A DNA stretch of 64,000 nt, from positions 17,908 to 81,907 of the forward strand of contig JAKPPT010000070.1 in NCBI GenBank assembly GCA_029547205.1, given 5' to 3'. This document shows positions 53,864 to 62,477 of this stretch, in pieces; position 1 is the first letter of the stretch, and each line of letters starts with the position of its first letter. Position numbers and translations under genes: made by a program. The notes under the pieces were generated by a model. It saw only the letters and a program-made list of their open reading frames with translations. It had not been told where the DNA came from and searched no databases. Origin of the DNA: Spirochaetota bacterium. Its GTDB lineage: Bacteria > Spirochaetota > Spirochaetia > Treponematales > UBA12059.

Positions 53864-54956
53864 TTACTGTAGTCCCTCCCGCAGCATCAATAAGCGCTCG
53901 TATTGTTTCGAGAGCCTTATTGACAATCACTTCCATCGATTTACTGGTTCGTGTCGCACCGGTTATTCCATCGATATAGCCATCGCTTACACCAAGTGCC
54001 GATGTTGCACCAGCTGCCGCGACTGTCCCTGTACCAGGTGTTGATGTCGTACCAGCTGCCGCGCCTGTCCCAGTACCAGAAACACTCTTTGTGGTACCAG
54101 GTGTCGATGTCGTACCAGTTGCCGCGCCTGTCCCTGTACCAGGTGTCGATGTCGTACCAGCTGCCGCGCCTGTCCCAGTACCAGGTGTTGATGTCGTACC
54201 AGCTGCCGCGCCTGTCCCAGTACCAGGTATCGATGTCGTACCAGCTGCCGCGCCTGTCCCAGTACCAGGTATCGCATTTGCTGCAGAATTTTGGGGGGCT
54301 GATGCCTCTGAGCCCGATCGAACCGTAATTTTCCAATTGATAGTTTTTTTACCAACAAACTGTTTCTTGAAAACGGGTTCATCGATTCGACCACCAAGAC
54401 CGGGCGTTTCATTTTGGGATACTATTTCAATACCTCTTATGACACCATCAGCAGAAGCTGCCAGTATGATTGTGATTGTTCCCCACAGCCCTGGCCCGCT
54501 CTGCTCTACCGCAAAGTACTCGATTCCATCAATCACAGCGCGGTATGCTACACTCGATTGTTTATCATGCGCAGTAGTCTGTGCGGTACCAGGTGTCGCG
54601 CCTTTCGCTGTGCCAGAAACACTCTTCTCGGTACCAGGTGTCGCGCCTTTCGCGGTGCCAGAAACACTCTTCGCGGTACCAGGTGTTGCTTCGGGACTAG
54701 GTGTTGTGCCCTTCTCGGTACCAGGTGTCGCCATAATTGGCGTTAGCATGGTATTAAAAAGCTGCTCGGCTTCGTTTAAGTCTTTAAATGCAATTCCCAA
54801 ACTATTGAGAAAAGCAGCTTTTCGTGATGCCTCAGCATACGCTGCTACCCGCTCTGCTGTGCTCGCCTGAACGAGTGCCAGAATTCCGACAAAGAGCAGG
54901 CACACTATTGCACTAAAAATTACGGTGTATACAATAGAATCTTTATTCATATTCAT
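53856..54956 (-). CDS. nqrC: Na+-NQR subunit C with repeat-expanded periplasmic domain
   Basis: 366 residues instead of about 260. An N-terminal anchor (TVIFSAIVCLLFVGILALV) is followed by the FMN-binding domain: IEYFAVEQSGPGLWGTI, GIEIVSQNETPGLGGRID and GITGATRTS, whose Thr (about residue 332) carries covalent FMN. Two stretches are repeat-made: about residues 80-140 (TPGTEK, SVSGTAKGATPGT) and about 225-315, with 14-residue TPGTGTGAAAGTTS units in tandem just before the FMN site. The frame is kept throughout because the units are multiples of three bases. Confidence 0.93.
   Translation of the reverse strand: MNMNKDSIVYTVIFSAIVCLLFVGILALVQASTAERVAAYAEASRKAAFLNSLGIAFKDLNEAEQLFNTMLTPIMATPGTEKGTTPSPEATPGTAKSVSGTAKGATPGTEKSVSGTAKGATPGTAQTTAHDKQSSVAYRAVIDGIEYFAVEQSGPGLWGTITIILAASADGVIRGIEIVSQNETPGLGGRIDEPVFKKQFVGKKTINWKITVRSGSEASAPQNSAANAIPGTGTGAAAGTTSIPGTGTGAAAGTTSTPGTGTGAAAGTTSTPGTGTGAATGTTSTPGTTKSVSGTGTGAAAGTTSTPGTGTVAAAGATSALGVSDGYIDGITGATRTSKSMEVIVNKALETIRALIDAAGGTTVNG
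53995..54275 (-). repeat. 42-bp tandem array inside nqrC
   Basis: About six units, each starting GTACCAGGTGTCGATGTCGT and ending GCCGCGCCTGTCCC, with few changes; one unit is broken by GAAACACTCTTTGTG. Each encodes 14 residues. The close identity indicates recent duplication. Confidence 0.92.
54590..54735 (-). repeat. Second word array inside nqrC
   Basis: Three to four units of CGGTACCAGGTGTCGCGCCT with TTCGC(G/T)GTGCCAGAAACACTC spacers; the GAAACACTCTT segment is shared with the 42-bp array. In frame it yields TPGTEKSVSGTAKGA repeats. Confidence 0.88.
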
Positions 54957-54978
54957 TCCCAGTATTCCCCTTCCCTCA

Positions 54979-55944
54979 CTACGGCATTACTGGACGCACA
55001 GTCTGCTGTTTTACTGCAAACAGCTTATCGAGCAGGCTGGCACAGGTATTCCCAATCAATACAGCAAAGCTCGTACCTTCCGGGAAAGCACTGAAATTCC
55101 TGATAAGCACGATACAAATGCCGATGATAAGTCCATACACATACTGTGCAAGCGGTTTTTTAGGCGCAGAAACAGGATCGGTCGACATAAAGACAGCCAC
55201 AAACCAGAGACTTCCAGCAAATAAGCTCTGGAACGGCAACGTACCAGGTACGTTTAAGAGCACAAATATCCCCTGCAAGACAAATGCTCCGACGAGCGTT
55301 GAGACCATCAAGCGCCACTGAGCTGTCTTTGTTGCGATAAGATATACCCCTGCCAGCGCGATGAGAATAATGCTGCTTTCCCCTATCGATCCGCCTGCAA
55401 TGCTGCCCTGTAAACCGACACCCGGTACATAGTTTCGTATACCACTTACAAGACTGATGAAGGGCAACGCTTTACCAGAGCGCATTATGGCTAACGGTGT
55501 AGCAGCTGAGAGTGCATCGACCCCTGAACCAGCAGCGGGCAATGCAGCACCAAAATTGCCGCCAGGAATAAACGCATTGCCGAGCACACTCGCAAACGAG
55601 ATATAAACGAAAACCCGTCCGCTTATTGCTGGATTAAACACATTTCTACCAAACCCGCCAAATACCTCTTTTGCCATAAACACCGCAAATGCAGAACCAA
55701 CAGCAACAATCCATAAAGGAACAAGCGGCGGCATACTCAGCGCAAACAAAAGTGCCGTCACAAATACCGCTTCACTCGGTTTTCTTCCCTGTTTTTTTTC
55801 AAATAAAACCTCGATAGCTACACTCACGAGCACTGATACTGCAATAACTGCCAGCACTCGAATACCATACAGCCAGATGCCCAATACCCCTATTGGAATC
55901 AGAGAAAGCATTACCTTTCGCATAATAGGTTGCTTAATAAACAC
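54979..55944 (-). CDS. nqrB: Na+-NQR subunit B
   Basis: 321 residues, shorter than the 400 or more usual for NqrB and closer to RnfD. Eight to ten membrane segments; GRNVFNPAISGRVF and GVDALSAATPLAIM, the latter matching the region of covalent FMN-Thr; FMSTDPVSAP. The start is a GTG with GGAGAT six bases upstream. It is the first gene of the operon; no nqrA is present upstream. One TVPGT copy (gtaccaggtac, near 55245) and one VPGV near 55420 fall in loops. Confidence 0.92.
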   Translation of the reverse strand: MFIKQPIMRKVMLSLIPIGVLGIWLYGIRVLAVIAVSVLVSVAIEVLFEKKQGRKPSEAVFVTALLFALSMPPLVPLWIVAVGSAFAVFMAKEVFGGFGRNVFNPAISGRVFVYISFASVLGNAFIPGGNFGAALPAAGSGVDALSAATPLAIMRSGKALPFISLVSGIRNYVPGVGLQGSIAGGSIGESSIILIALAGVYLIATKTAQWRLMVSTLVGAFVLQGIFVLLNVPGTLPFQSLFAGSLWFVAVFMSTDPVSAPKKPLAQYVYGLIIGICIVLIRNFSAFPEGTSFAVLIGNTCASLLDKLFAVKQQTVRPVMP

Positions 55945-56279
55945 AGCTAGATCTCCTTACTGTAATAACCATTCGTACAAAACCCATACACAATCACTTT
56001 TGAGCATAACTTAAAACGGCTAATTGTCAATAGCTTTAGGTTATTACAACTGAACAGCGAATCGAGATTGTTGCCCTTCAAAGCGCTGCCTGAAATCAGC
56101 AAAATCAGGTGGCACTTTTAGATATTGCCAAACCGCTTTTTGATGCTTACATTATAACAAGTATAGCTATAAGACGCGGCATCAGTCAGGAAAGCATCAG
56201 GTACTTCAGAAAATCCAGAAGGCCATAGTGGGAGCAAGCTACAAAAAGATTTAAGTTGACTCGGTTTGGAGGTTTGTAC
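55945..56279. other. Divergent regulatory gap between nqrB and the cyclase gene
   Basis: No gene is seen and no dispersed word. Both flanking genes start here in opposite directions, so it must hold their promoters; I cannot assign them with confidence. GGTTTGGAGGTTTGT ends the gap as the cyclase ribosome binding site. Confidence 0.5.
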
Positions 56280-57344
56280 ATGCAGCTAACAGAAACCTTA
56301 TTTTATGCAAAACACCAAAATGCCGCATCGGTACTTAAATCCTATCTTGAACAAAGCGATGAACAGAGTGTCTTTCATATTGATGTATATAAATTGGCAG
56401 ATGAAAACCAGATTCCAAGACCGGTGATGCTCGAAACTTGTATAGAAGCCTTGCATGAAGGTCTTCTGGTGATGGAATGGGTTTTCCATTGTCCTCACTG
56501 TGGTGGTGTTCCAAAAGAAACGGTCAGCATCCATGAAGCTACCCATGACGATTACTGTCCAATCTGTAAAGTGAATTTTACCAATGTGATAGATCGTAAC
56601 ATAGAAGTATTCTTTTCCCTCCATCCAGGAAAAGCTCCACATTCTCAGGCACTAAAGGAGCGATACCATAACCTGATGCGGGATGAAATTACTCAGCATA
56701 TGCATTTTGATTGGCAAAGCCCCCACACAATCTATGCGGTCGATGTGATACAAAATCCCGTATATCGGGAGTATTTTGGTACTGAAACTCTTCCGCAGGA
56801 TCAGAGTCTTGAATTGATGAACAGCACCATCCTGTTTACCGATATAAAAGGCTCTACCAGAATGTACTCTGATTTGGTGGATGCCAAAGCCTTTGGTTTG
56901 GTCCGGGAGCATTTTAGAATTCTTTTTGAGTGTATTCAAAAATATAATGGCCTTCCCGTAAAGACCATCGGAGATGCAGTAATGGGCTCCTTTGTCGATG
57001 GTCGCCATGCCATTATTGCGGCTATCGAAGCACAGCAAACTCTTCGCTCCTATTACCAGAACCGTCCAGAAAAGGAACGGATAGAGGTAAAAATTGGAAT
57101 CCACTCAGGTCCGACCATTCTGGTTACCCTGAACAATCGGCTCGATTATTTTGGCTCTACAGTAAATTTGGCCGCCCGCATTCAGGGCATTGCCCAGCCA
57201 AACGAAATCATTCTTTCGGAGCATGTATTTGCCCCTTCGGAACATAGGAAGCTACTCCGAAAATATGTGCCACGGGTTTATCGATCTACCCATACTTTTA
57301 AGGGGTTAGATGGGGTTTATCAGGTGTATCATGTTCGTCCATGA
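56280..57344 (+). CDS. Class III nucleotidyl cyclase with a zinc-ribbon N-domain
   Basis: 354 residues. An N-terminal helical region (to about 65) precedes a probable zinc ribbon with Cys at about 71, 74, 93 and 96 (CPHCGG..CPIC). The C-terminal 180 residues are a class III adenylate/guanylate cyclase domain: ILFTDIKGSTRMY (metal Asp), TIGDAVMGSF (second metal Asp), GIHSGPTILV and GSTVNLAARIQ. It probably makes cAMP. TTGGAGG supports the start at MQLTETL. It leads a three-gene operon with a DUF1576 membrane protein and a small ATPase-like protein. It has no dispersed words, and codon use differs slightly (more CAT/GAT, fewer AA-rich runs). Confidence 0.9.
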   Translation: MQLTETLFYAKHQNAASVLKSYLEQSDEQSVFHIDVYKLADENQIPRPVMLETCIEALHEGLLVMEWVFHCPHCGGVPKETVSIHEATHDDYCPICKVNFTNVIDRNIEVFFSLHPGKAPHSQALKERYHNLMRDEITQHMHFDWQSPHTIYAVDVIQNPVYREYFGTETLPQDQSLELMNSTILFTDIKGSTRMYSDLVDAKAFGLVREHFRILFECIQKYNGLPVKTIGDAVMGSFVDGRHAIIAAIEAQQTLRSYYQNRPEKERIEVKIGIHSGPTILVTLNNRLDYFGSTVNLAARIQGIAQPNEIILSEHVFAPSEHRKLLRKYVPRVYRSTHTFKGLDGVYQVYHVRP

Positions 57345-57362
57345 AAAAGGAGTCTGCTGTAA

Positions 57363-58613
57363 ATGAATAATCGAAACCCGCTTTTTATTGTATCACTAAT
57401 CATTGTTTGCATCCTATTTGTCTTGGCATTTACAACTGAGCCTCCTCTGGATGTTTTATCTGGGTATTATAATATCCTAACCCATCATGGCAGGCTCATA
57501 AGTGATTTTTCCAGCATTGGCGGTGTAGGAGCTGTTTTATTAAATGTTTCTATAATGGGTTTTTTAGGACTGCTGATCATTCAATTGGCTGGAGTTTCCC
57601 TTTCTGGACCAACCTTTGCTTCTATAATGACCATCATTGGCTTTAGTTTTTTTGGTAAAACCCCTGTTAATACCGCGCCCATTGTGTTTGGTGTCTATCT
57701 AGCGGCAAAATTAGCGGGAAAATCATTTAAAAATTATTTAATCATAGCTCTTTTTGGAACAGCGTTTGGCCCTATAACAAGTTATGTAGCCAATATTCCT
57801 GGTCTGCACCCTCTGGTTGCAATACTTCTTGGTCTTCTTCTAGGGGTGATAGTTGGAGTATTATTACCTTCCCTGGCAATCGCCATGTTGCGGCTCCATG
57901 AAGGTTATAACCTTTACAATGTTGGTTTTTCCTGTGGTTTTCTTGGCATCTTCATCGCATCTCTGTTTACCGCAGTGGGAATGGAATTATCAATTCAAGT
58001 TGAATGGAATACAACATTCTCCTTAATTTTAACAGCAATCATTCCAGTTGTTTCGTTAACGTTAATAATTGTAGGAATATCCTTAGATGGAATAAAAAAG
58101 TCTATTGCCGGTTTAAGGGCAATACAAAAGCTTTCTGGCCGTCTGCCAGCGGACTTTACAGATCTTGTATCTCCAGGTGCTGCCCTGCTTAATGCGGGAC
58201 TCCTTGGGCTCGCTGGTTCGATTTATGTTATGAGCATTGGCGCAGTATTTAGTGGCCCGGTGATTGGAGCCCTCTTTACGATAATCGGTTTTGGAACTTT
58301 CGGTAAACATCTAAAGAATGTTTGGCCTGTTGTATTAGGTGTTCTGACAGCAACACTCATTTCTGGCAAATCTCCTACCGCACCAGGACCGCTCCTTGCA
58401 TTGTTATTTGGTACTTCCCTTGCTCCTATTGCCGGTGAGTTTGGAATTGTGCCAGGACTCCTTGCTGGAATTCTACATTTGGTACTTGTAGAACGTACTG
58501 TGATATGGCATGGTGGTCTTGTACTTTACAATAATGGATTTTCTGGCGGTTTAGTTGCAACCTTTATCTTTGCAGTGTCCGAATGGATTAAGGCTAATAA
58601 AAAAAAGAGGTGA
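57363..58613 (+). CDS. DUF1576 family membrane protein with internal duplication
   Basis: 416 residues, about 12 hydrophobic segments. The two halves share a motif: SGPTFASIMTIIGFSFFGKT in the first and SGPVIGALFTIIGFGTFGKH in the second. Each is followed by a P-V-V/I-x-G-V segment, and both halves contain LAPIAGEFGIVPGLLAG-type loops. This matches the DUF1576 family as I remember it. Function is unknown; the duplication is typical of transporters. Genes are spaced 18 and 3 bp from neighbours. The product may be the output or sensor partner of the cyclase. Confidence 0.8.
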   Translation: MNNRNPLFIVSLIIVCILFVLAFTTEPPLDVLSGYYNILTHHGRLISDFSSIGGVGAVLLNVSIMGFLGLLIIQLAGVSLSGPTFASIMTIIGFSFFGKTPVNTAPIVFGVYLAAKLAGKSFKNYLIIALFGTAFGPITSYVANIPGLHPLVAILLGLLLGVIVGVLLPSLAIAMLRLHEGYNLYNVGFSCGFLGIFIASLFTAVGMELSIQVEWNTTFSLILTAIIPVVSLTLIIVGISLDGIKKSIAGLRAIQKLSGRLPADFTDLVSPGAALLNAGLLGLAGSIYVMSIGAVFSGPVIGALFTIIGFGTFGKHLKNVWPVVLGVLTATLISGKSPTAPGPLLALLFGTSLAPIAGEFGIVPGLLAGILHLVLVERTVIWHGGLVLYNNGFSGGLVATFIFAVSEWIKANKKKR

Positions 58614-58616
58614 TAC

Positions 58617-58991
58617 ATGGAGCATAAAGAAGTTATTGTTCATCTGATAGGGGAAATTACCAATTATATCATGGAGCAATGTCCTTCCCGTATGGTAATT
58701 TCACTTCATAATGAAGCGGATGGATTGCATCTATCGGTAATGGATGATATTCATCGGAATGATTCTGAACTAAAAAGGATGGAGCATGATTTAAACCCGA
58801 AGGTACGCCCGGAATTGTCTGAATATTATGGGACCATGGCGGGGACCGATGCAATTAGCGCCGCCCGGCTGAACCTTATTGGGTGGCAGATTAAACATGG
58901 ATATGTATCCAGAACAACAGAAGGAACTAAGGTTGATCTCTGGATCGGTTCTGATCGGTTTGATTCCAAAAAATTCACTATTAAAGAGTAA
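58617..58991 (+). CDS. Small protein resembling a GHKL ATPase fragment, 124 aa
   Basis: Last gene of the cyclase–DUF1576 operon, starting three bases after its stop with AAAGAGGTGATAC as binding site. VISLHNEADGLHLSVMDDIHRND and LIGWQIKHGYVSRTTEGTKVDLWIG recall the N- and G2-box regions of a histidine-kinase-like ATPase (asymmetric parts), but a full set is not present. No membrane segment. The assignment is weak; it could also be an unrelated small regulator. Confidence 0.55.
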   Translation: MEHKEVIVHLIGEITNYIMEQCPSRMVISLHNEADGLHLSVMDDIHRNDSELKRMEHDLNPKVRPELSEYYGTMAGTDAISAARLNLIGWQIKHGYVSRTTEGTKVDLWIGSDRFDSKKFTIKE

Positions 58992-59023
58992 ACAAGAGCG
59001 TCTTCGGGCTCGTAAATCGTGTT

Positions 59024-59167
59024 TAGTGCCAGGAAAATTGTGAAAAGCCAATTTCTAAGTATTGAATCGTCGAATATGTAGAAATGGACACAACATATTG
59101 TGTGCATCAAAACAATATACACCATATATTCTACTAACTAAATTTATTCACAAACTTCCTGACACTA
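59024..59167. mobile_element. MITE copy 3 (144 bp)
   Basis: TAGTGCCAGGAAAATTGTGA at the left and TTCACAAACTTCCTGACACT at the right, 33 bp after the operon's last stop. About 95% identical, in inverse orientation, to copy 5 at 61890-62033. The two flank clcA and the GGDEF relic. Confidence 0.9.
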
Positions 59168-59214
59168 TACACAAATTATTTTATGCCAGAGGAGGAATAG
59201 AGTTGTACCATCAT

Positions 59215-60912
59215 TCAGATTACGGTTCGAGCAAAGAGACTAACAACAGCCTCAACAGCCTGAACATCTGATAGAATTATAAGCATATCCCCTTCGTATA
59301 GGACAGATTCCGGATCAAGGTTGATTTCTTCCTCACCGCGGATGATGCTCAACGCTGCTGCGCCTCCTGGTAAAGCAATTTCCTTGAGCGCTTTCCCATT
59401 CCAGACACTGCCCTGCGGAATCGATAGTTCAAGCAGGGTCTTACCATACCGTGATTTTGGCTTTGTTCTACTATGATGACCAGCTCGCTTCTCGACCTTG
59501 CCCGAAGATTGTATGGCACTGACCTCGTCAGCTGATTGTGATGATCGGGTGCTAGCACCTCTAAGGCTGACCCCGCTAATAGCAGAACTGTCCCCATCGA
59601 TTTCCCCATCGATCTTAGAAGTGACCCCGTCAGCTCCGTTGGCCGCTTTACGAGCTTTGAGCATATTTTTTAAAAGTATCTCGTAAACAGGCTCACTTTT
59701 GACAATCTCTGTTGTAAGGTAGGCGGAAAATGCCACAACTGCAAGCGGTAACATAGAAGGGACAGACCTCGACATTTCCACGAGGAGCACTATTCCGGTA
59801 ACTGGAGCCTTGACGATAGCAGTAAAAAGTCCGACCATGCCAAAGAGTATGAATGCCTGCTCGAGCGATGCATCAAAGCCAGAAAGTAACCCCGCGCAAG
59901 AATAATAGATGGCTCCCAGTAGAGCGCCAATTGAAAGCATTGGCAGAAAAATTCCTCCAGGTATACCCGTTCCGTACGATGCGAACGTAAAGAACATTTT
60001 GACGAGGAGGATTACGAGCAGCATGAGCAACGTCTGGTGACCGGTGAGGAGTTCCTCAATCAACCTGTGGCCACCGCCCAGAACAATAGGAAAGAAAAAC
60101 ATAAGGACGAGCGCGATGAGTGTGGGGATTAGAACTTTTCCGATTTTTATCCGCTTATACGCTCTCGAGAACGATATCAGCATAGTGTTAAATAGCGCAC
60201 CGATAATGCCGCAGACAATGCCAAGTACAACAAGGTGCCAATAGTGCTTGAGCGGGAATGCCGTATTGATAAAAATGGGAAAAACGGGACGGAAACCATA
60301 GATTACATTGGTTATTAACGTACCTGTTACCGCAGACAGCGTACAGGCAAGTATGATGAGCGGCGAGAAGTTCCGGTACAACTCCTCGAGCGCAAACAAT
60401 ACCCCTGCAAGTGGTGCGTTAAAGGCAGCAGCAAGTCCAACACTGGCACCTGCACTGACCAGAGTTCGTTTTTCAAGCTCAGTCTGACCGAATCGCTCTC
60501 CAAGGAATTGTCCTGCAAGTCCACCGAGCTGTATCGATGGCCCTTCCCTTCCAAGTGAAAGACCATTAAAAATGCCCATTGCACCGCCAGAAAATTTTAA
60601 GAATAAACCCTTGATTGGCTGCTGATGTGCCTGATTGATAAGATAGGCTTTTATTTGCGGAATACCGCTCCCCGAAATGAGCGGTTCCTTTTTTACCATA
60701 TACTCTACAAGGATTGCGAATAGGAGAGCAGCAAAAACCCATAGGAGCATTGTAGCAGGTTCACGTTCAGTAAAAATACGCAATCGAGTAGTTTCTATGA
60801 TTTCCAGCACCTGTCGGTATGCTATTGCTATGAACCCGCCTATTATTCCTGTAAAAAATGACAGGAAAAGCAAGCGAGCTCTAAAATTGTTAAATAATGA
60901 TATGGTTTTCAT
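59215..60912 (-). CDS. clcA: ClC-family chloride/proton exchanger with TrkA-C domain
   Basis: About 565 residues. ClC signatures: GSGIPQ, GREGPSIQLGG (gating Glu), ALEELYRNFSP (proton Glu) and GTGIPGGIFLP. Both glutamates are present, which fits a 2Cl-/H+ exchanger rather than a channel. After the membrane domain, a 60-residue polar linker leads to a C-terminal RCK/TrkA-C domain (LELSIPQGSVWNGKALKEIALP; EGDMLIILSD), which usually binds a ligand. The start is taken at MKTISLFN (60912); an ATG five codons upstream (60927) is also open. It lies between two inverted MITE copies. Confidence 0.93.
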   Translation of the reverse strand: MKTISLFNNFRARLLFLSFFTGIIGGFIAIAYRQVLEIIETTRLRIFTEREPATMLLWVFAALLFAILVEYMVKKEPLISGSGIPQIKAYLINQAHQQPIKGLFLKFSGGAMGIFNGLSLGREGPSIQLGGLAGQFLGERFGQTELEKRTLVSAGASVGLAAAFNAPLAGVLFALEELYRNFSPLIILACTLSAVTGTLITNVIYGFRPVFPIFINTAFPLKHYWHLVVLGIVCGIIGALFNTMLISFSRAYKRIKIGKVLIPTLIALVLMFFFPIVLGGGHRLIEELLTGHQTLLMLLVILLVKMFFTFASYGTGIPGGIFLPMLSIGALLGAIYYSCAGLLSGFDASLEQAFILFGMVGLFTAIVKAPVTGIVLLVEMSRSVPSMLPLAVVAFSAYLTTEIVKSEPVYEILLKNMLKARKAANGADGVTSKIDGEIDGDSSAISGVSLRGASTRSSQSADEVSAIQSSGKVEKRAGHHSRTKPKSRYGKTLLELSIPQGSVWNGKALKEIALPGGAAALSIIRGEEEINLDPESVLYEGDMLIILSDVQAVEAVVSLFARTVI

Positions 60913-60961
60913 ACTTCTTTTATACATAATATTGCAAACCCTGAAAAGAACACCATGAGTC

Positions 60962-61104
60962 TAGTGTCACGAACAATGTGAAACTACTTTTTTTGCTAAC
61001 TAAATGTTTGAGTTTCACGAAAAATGCAACACATATTGTATTAAAGAGAAATATCGCTACTACATATTGTAGGGGTATGTTTATGCACAAGCTTCCTGAC
61101 ACCA
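60962..61104. mobile_element. MITE copy 4 (143 bp)
   Basis: TAGTGTCACGAACAATGTGA at the left and CACAAGCTTCCTGACACCA at the right. The interior shares ACATATTGT elements with the other copies but is otherwise diverged. A TGACACCAGGTACGTAC sequence, similar to the dispersed word with CAGG for CTGG, follows at 61112. Confidence 0.82.
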
Positions 61105-61190
61105 GGGTGACTGACACCAGGTACGTACATGGTTCGCATTTATATACTCAAAACTAATATTACTCTATATTGCCTCCCACATCTTACAGT

Positions 61191-61889
61191 TTATGAATTA
61201 CGACAGGTATTGTTTTTGCCCCTATGTTTTGCTTCGTACTGATAACTATCAACCCGTTTAACAAACTCATCAAGCTTTTCATTACCATCGAATTCGCCAA
61301 CGCCAAGTCTGACAGTAACATGATATGGCCATGAAAAATCAGCCTGCTCAATAATCGTGCGATTTTTCCGCTACATCATAAGCTTCAGCAACTGTCATTT
61401 TAAATAGTATAATTAAAAATTCTTCACCATCCAAGCGACCAAACACATCAGACTTTCTAATATTTTCTCTAACCAATTTTGAAATTAGCTTGAGAACCTC
61501 ATCACCGGTTTTGTGCTCAAAGCTATCATTAATTAATTTAAAATCATCAATATCAAATAAAATAAGCGAATAAGGAATCTTATACCGCTCATATCTATTA
61601 TATTCATTTATAAGCATTTCCTCCATTTTTCTGCGATTGTAAATATTAGTGAGAAAATCATGGATTGCCAGATTTTCAAGTATGGTATTTTATTCTTTGA
61701 GCTCCTCATTCACTGCCAGTAATTTATTTTATGCTTCAAGAAGCTTGTGATTTTTACGGTAAAGCGCTGAGGTTGTTAGCTTATCGATATTTTTGGCAAT
61801 TTTGCCAATTTGATTATTTGGTAATGGGGGAAGATTGTGGGTCTCTTCCTTATTTGTTTCAGTACTCTCTGCAAGCTGCTCGACATGTA
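61191..61889 (-). pseudogene. GGDEF-domain (diguanylate cyclase-like) relic
   Basis: Reading minus strand, pieces of one protein are seen: a charged coil (NKEETHNLPPLPNNQ, KNHKLLEA), a stop, NKLLAVNEELKE, a second stop (TAA both), NTILENLAIHDFLTNIYNRRKM, then SLILFDIDDFKLINDSF and VFGRLDGEEFLIIL (GGDEF motif, first Gly replaced by Asp). A frameshift near 61350 is followed by VTVRLGVGEFDGNEKLDEF and YEAKHRGKNNTC in another frame. The 5' end is cut by MITE copy 5. It probably encoded a c-di-GMP synthase; it is inactive. Confidence 0.88.
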
Positions 61890-62033
61890 TAGTGTCAGGA
61901 AGTTTGTGAATAAATTTAGTTATTAGAATATATGGTGTATATCGTTGTGATGCACACAATATGTTGCGTCCATTTCTACATATTCGACGATTCAATACTT
62001 AGAAATCGGCTTTTCACAATTTTCCTGGCAGTA
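61890..62033. mobile_element. MITE copy 5 (144 bp), inverted twin of copy 3
   Basis: TAGTGTCAGGAAGTTTGTGA at the left and TTCACAATTTTCCTGGCAGT at the right. Near-identical to the reverse complement of copy 3, with about seven differences. It lies between the GGDEF relic and a transposase fragment, cutting into both or joining them. Confidence 0.9.
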
Positions 62034-62035
62034 AA

Positions 62036-62206
62036 CATCGCAAGTACGTAAAAGCTCTTTTCCCCATGTACATAAAAGCATGGTTGAATATTTCCTGTGA
62101 TACTCCGTGATGTTCACAAAATTACACAAAATTTCTGTTTTCTGCTTCTTTTGCGATTTTAATACAGCTTTGCTGTTTCCCGTGTTAGCGCCTTTCTTTC
62201 GCTCAT
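62036..62206 (-). pseudogene. N-terminal fragment of a transposase, frameshifted
   Basis: Minus strand: MSERKALTRETAKLY, then in the next frame KKQKTEILCNFVNITEYHRKY and STMLLC. This matches the start of integrase-core transposases that begin with an SxR..LT.E....Y block and a YNRKYAI-type helix. The rest is lost at the MITE boundary. No IS end is seen. Confidence 0.6.
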
Positions 62207-62477
62207 AGTTAACCCCATGATTTCACCCCGCTGTAAGTTTATAGCTGGGTATAAATTTCTTAAATTCACGGTAAGAATTTATGATGAGGCATGAGAATAC
62301 TTTTGGTTAAGATTTTTGATGCCGCAATTCGAACTATTGACAATATCTCGTACAGGGATTTACAATCGTAATGTTGGCTTTTCAATGTAAGAATATGGCT
62401 TATCCGAAATACCAATGTTTGAAATATATTCCATACCAGTCAACAATTATACGACAATTGTGAGGAAAAACAGTATT

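Noticed and set aside
54091..54870. Plus-strand 259-aa open frame opposite nqrC
   Set aside because: It mirrors the array (VPGVDVVPAAAPVP repeats); the opposite strand encodes NqrC with its FMN motif and operon context.
51528..55944. Rnf complex instead of NQR
   Set aside because: A NqrF-type 2Fe-2S/FAD/NADH subunit is present and RnfB/RnfC-like ferredoxin subunits are absent.
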